Source: Azolla caroliniana (taxonomy: Eukaryota > Polypodiophyta). Taken from it: a stretch of 64,000 nucleotides of DNA. How positions within the stretch are numbered: position 1 is the first letter of the stretch; the number at the start of each line of letters is the position of its first letter. The position numbers were made by a program, and so were the translations under genes. A model generated the notes under the pieces. That model was not told the origin of the DNA. It ran no database searches and saw only the letters and a program-made list of their open reading frames with translations. Where the stretch lies: positions 17,174,001 to 17,238,000 of the forward strand of contig JBHGNT010000007.1 of assembly GCA_043228905.1 (NCBI GenBank). The letters run 5' to 3'. Below, piece after piece: positions 63,486-64,000 of the stretch.

Positions 63486-64000
63486 TGTTGGGAATCGCCG
63501 CTTCGATTCTCCTTCACCGCTCGGCCACAACCGAGTAGTCGCGAAACAATGCAGCAGAAAATAGGAAACACTGAGAAAGACACGATAACACAGGGATTAA
63601 CGTGGAAAACCCTATATGGGAAAAACCACGGGAGTGCAAGACTCCAAACCAAAACTATGCACAGAGAAATATACAATGGCGAGCTGCAAGGCAACGACCT
63701 TGAGCTCGCTGTCCTCGCCACAGGCGGCGGTATTACACAGAGGCAACGACCTCTTCGTCTTTCTCTCTCTCTCTCTCGGCTGCACTCTTCACTCTCTCTA
63801 AGTGAGAACAGAAAATGAGCAACAACTTACAGCAGCAATAAACAGTTTGCCCTAAGTCATATTTATACACATATGACTTTCGGGCTATTTACAAATATAG
63901 CCTCAAGGGCCCTTGGCAAACATATTCACAAATATGTCCCCGCATCCGGATCTCTCTCCGGGTACATTCATCATCCGGCTCCGTAGCCGGGGTCTTCATC
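63486..64000 (-). repeat. LTR of the Copia 2 family, cut by the window end
   Basis: Starts TGTTGGGAATCGCCGCTTCG and follows the Copia 2 left LTR throughout, with clear divergence (for example CGCTCGGCCACAACCGAGTAG). The hairpins around AAGTCATATTTATA are present. In this orientation it would belong to a minus-strand element or be a solo LTR; the continuation is outside the window. Confidence 0.82.

Overview
This window is plant nuclear DNA, most likely from a flowering plant. The evidence is interrupted genes with GT-AG introns, plant-type LTR retrotransposons (Ty1/Copia, Ty3/Gypsy) with initiator-tRNA primer sites, an L1-type LINE with plant ORF1 architecture, Mutator-like (MULE) transposase sequences, a short TTTAGGG run, and two host-type plant genes. 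I cannot name the species. There is no bacterial-style operon, CRISPR array or rRNA gene. Most of the 64 kb is layered mobile DNA.

Layout. 0-2.1 kb: decayed MULE transposase and a 42-bp minisatellite. 2.3-5.7 kb: a non-autonomous element with about 0.7-kb inverted arms around a tandem array. 6.7-8.8 kb: a complete non-autonomous LTR element with a 5-bp target duplication. 10.8-25.4 kb: one LINE split by two Copia elements, an old one full of stop codons (11.4-16.7 kb) and a young intact one on the minus strand (20.0-25.3 kb, 1357-aa polyprotein, equal-length LTRs). 25.4-26.2 kb: relative of the 2.3-5.7 kb element.

26.2-33.8 kb is the most intriguing block. It holds a TATA/telobox promoter-like stretch, an antisense coiled-coil reading frame, a multi-exon Ulp1-type protease gene with one nonsense change in its catalytic domain, a four-unit 44-bp array dense in an AGCCCGACT motif, and a MULE transposase with DDE residues and a SWIM zinc finger. 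I suggest these may be parts of one MULE of the KI/VANDAL kind. The transposase sequence ends only about 55 bp before the start codon of a four-exon short-chain dehydrogenase/reductase gene (33.87-45.86 kb). The 9.5-kb third intron of that gene hosts a degenerate Copia with a perfect target duplication and a hAT-like MITE.

46-56 kb is a graveyard of Gypsy and Copia fragments, tRNA-Asp-derived repeats, isolated LTRs and a second MITE of the same hAT-like family. 56.6-57.8 kb (minus) is an intact GC-rich single-exon F-box/LRR gene, the second probable functional host gene. 58.5-64 kb holds a 1.28-kb direct repeat separated by an LTR, a Copia gag region with its own LTR, tandem tRNA-like SINEs and an LTR of the intact Copia family cut by the window end.

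Host functions are therefore an SDR oxidoreductase and an F-box adaptor; everything else is transposon biology, including one Copia that looks recently active.
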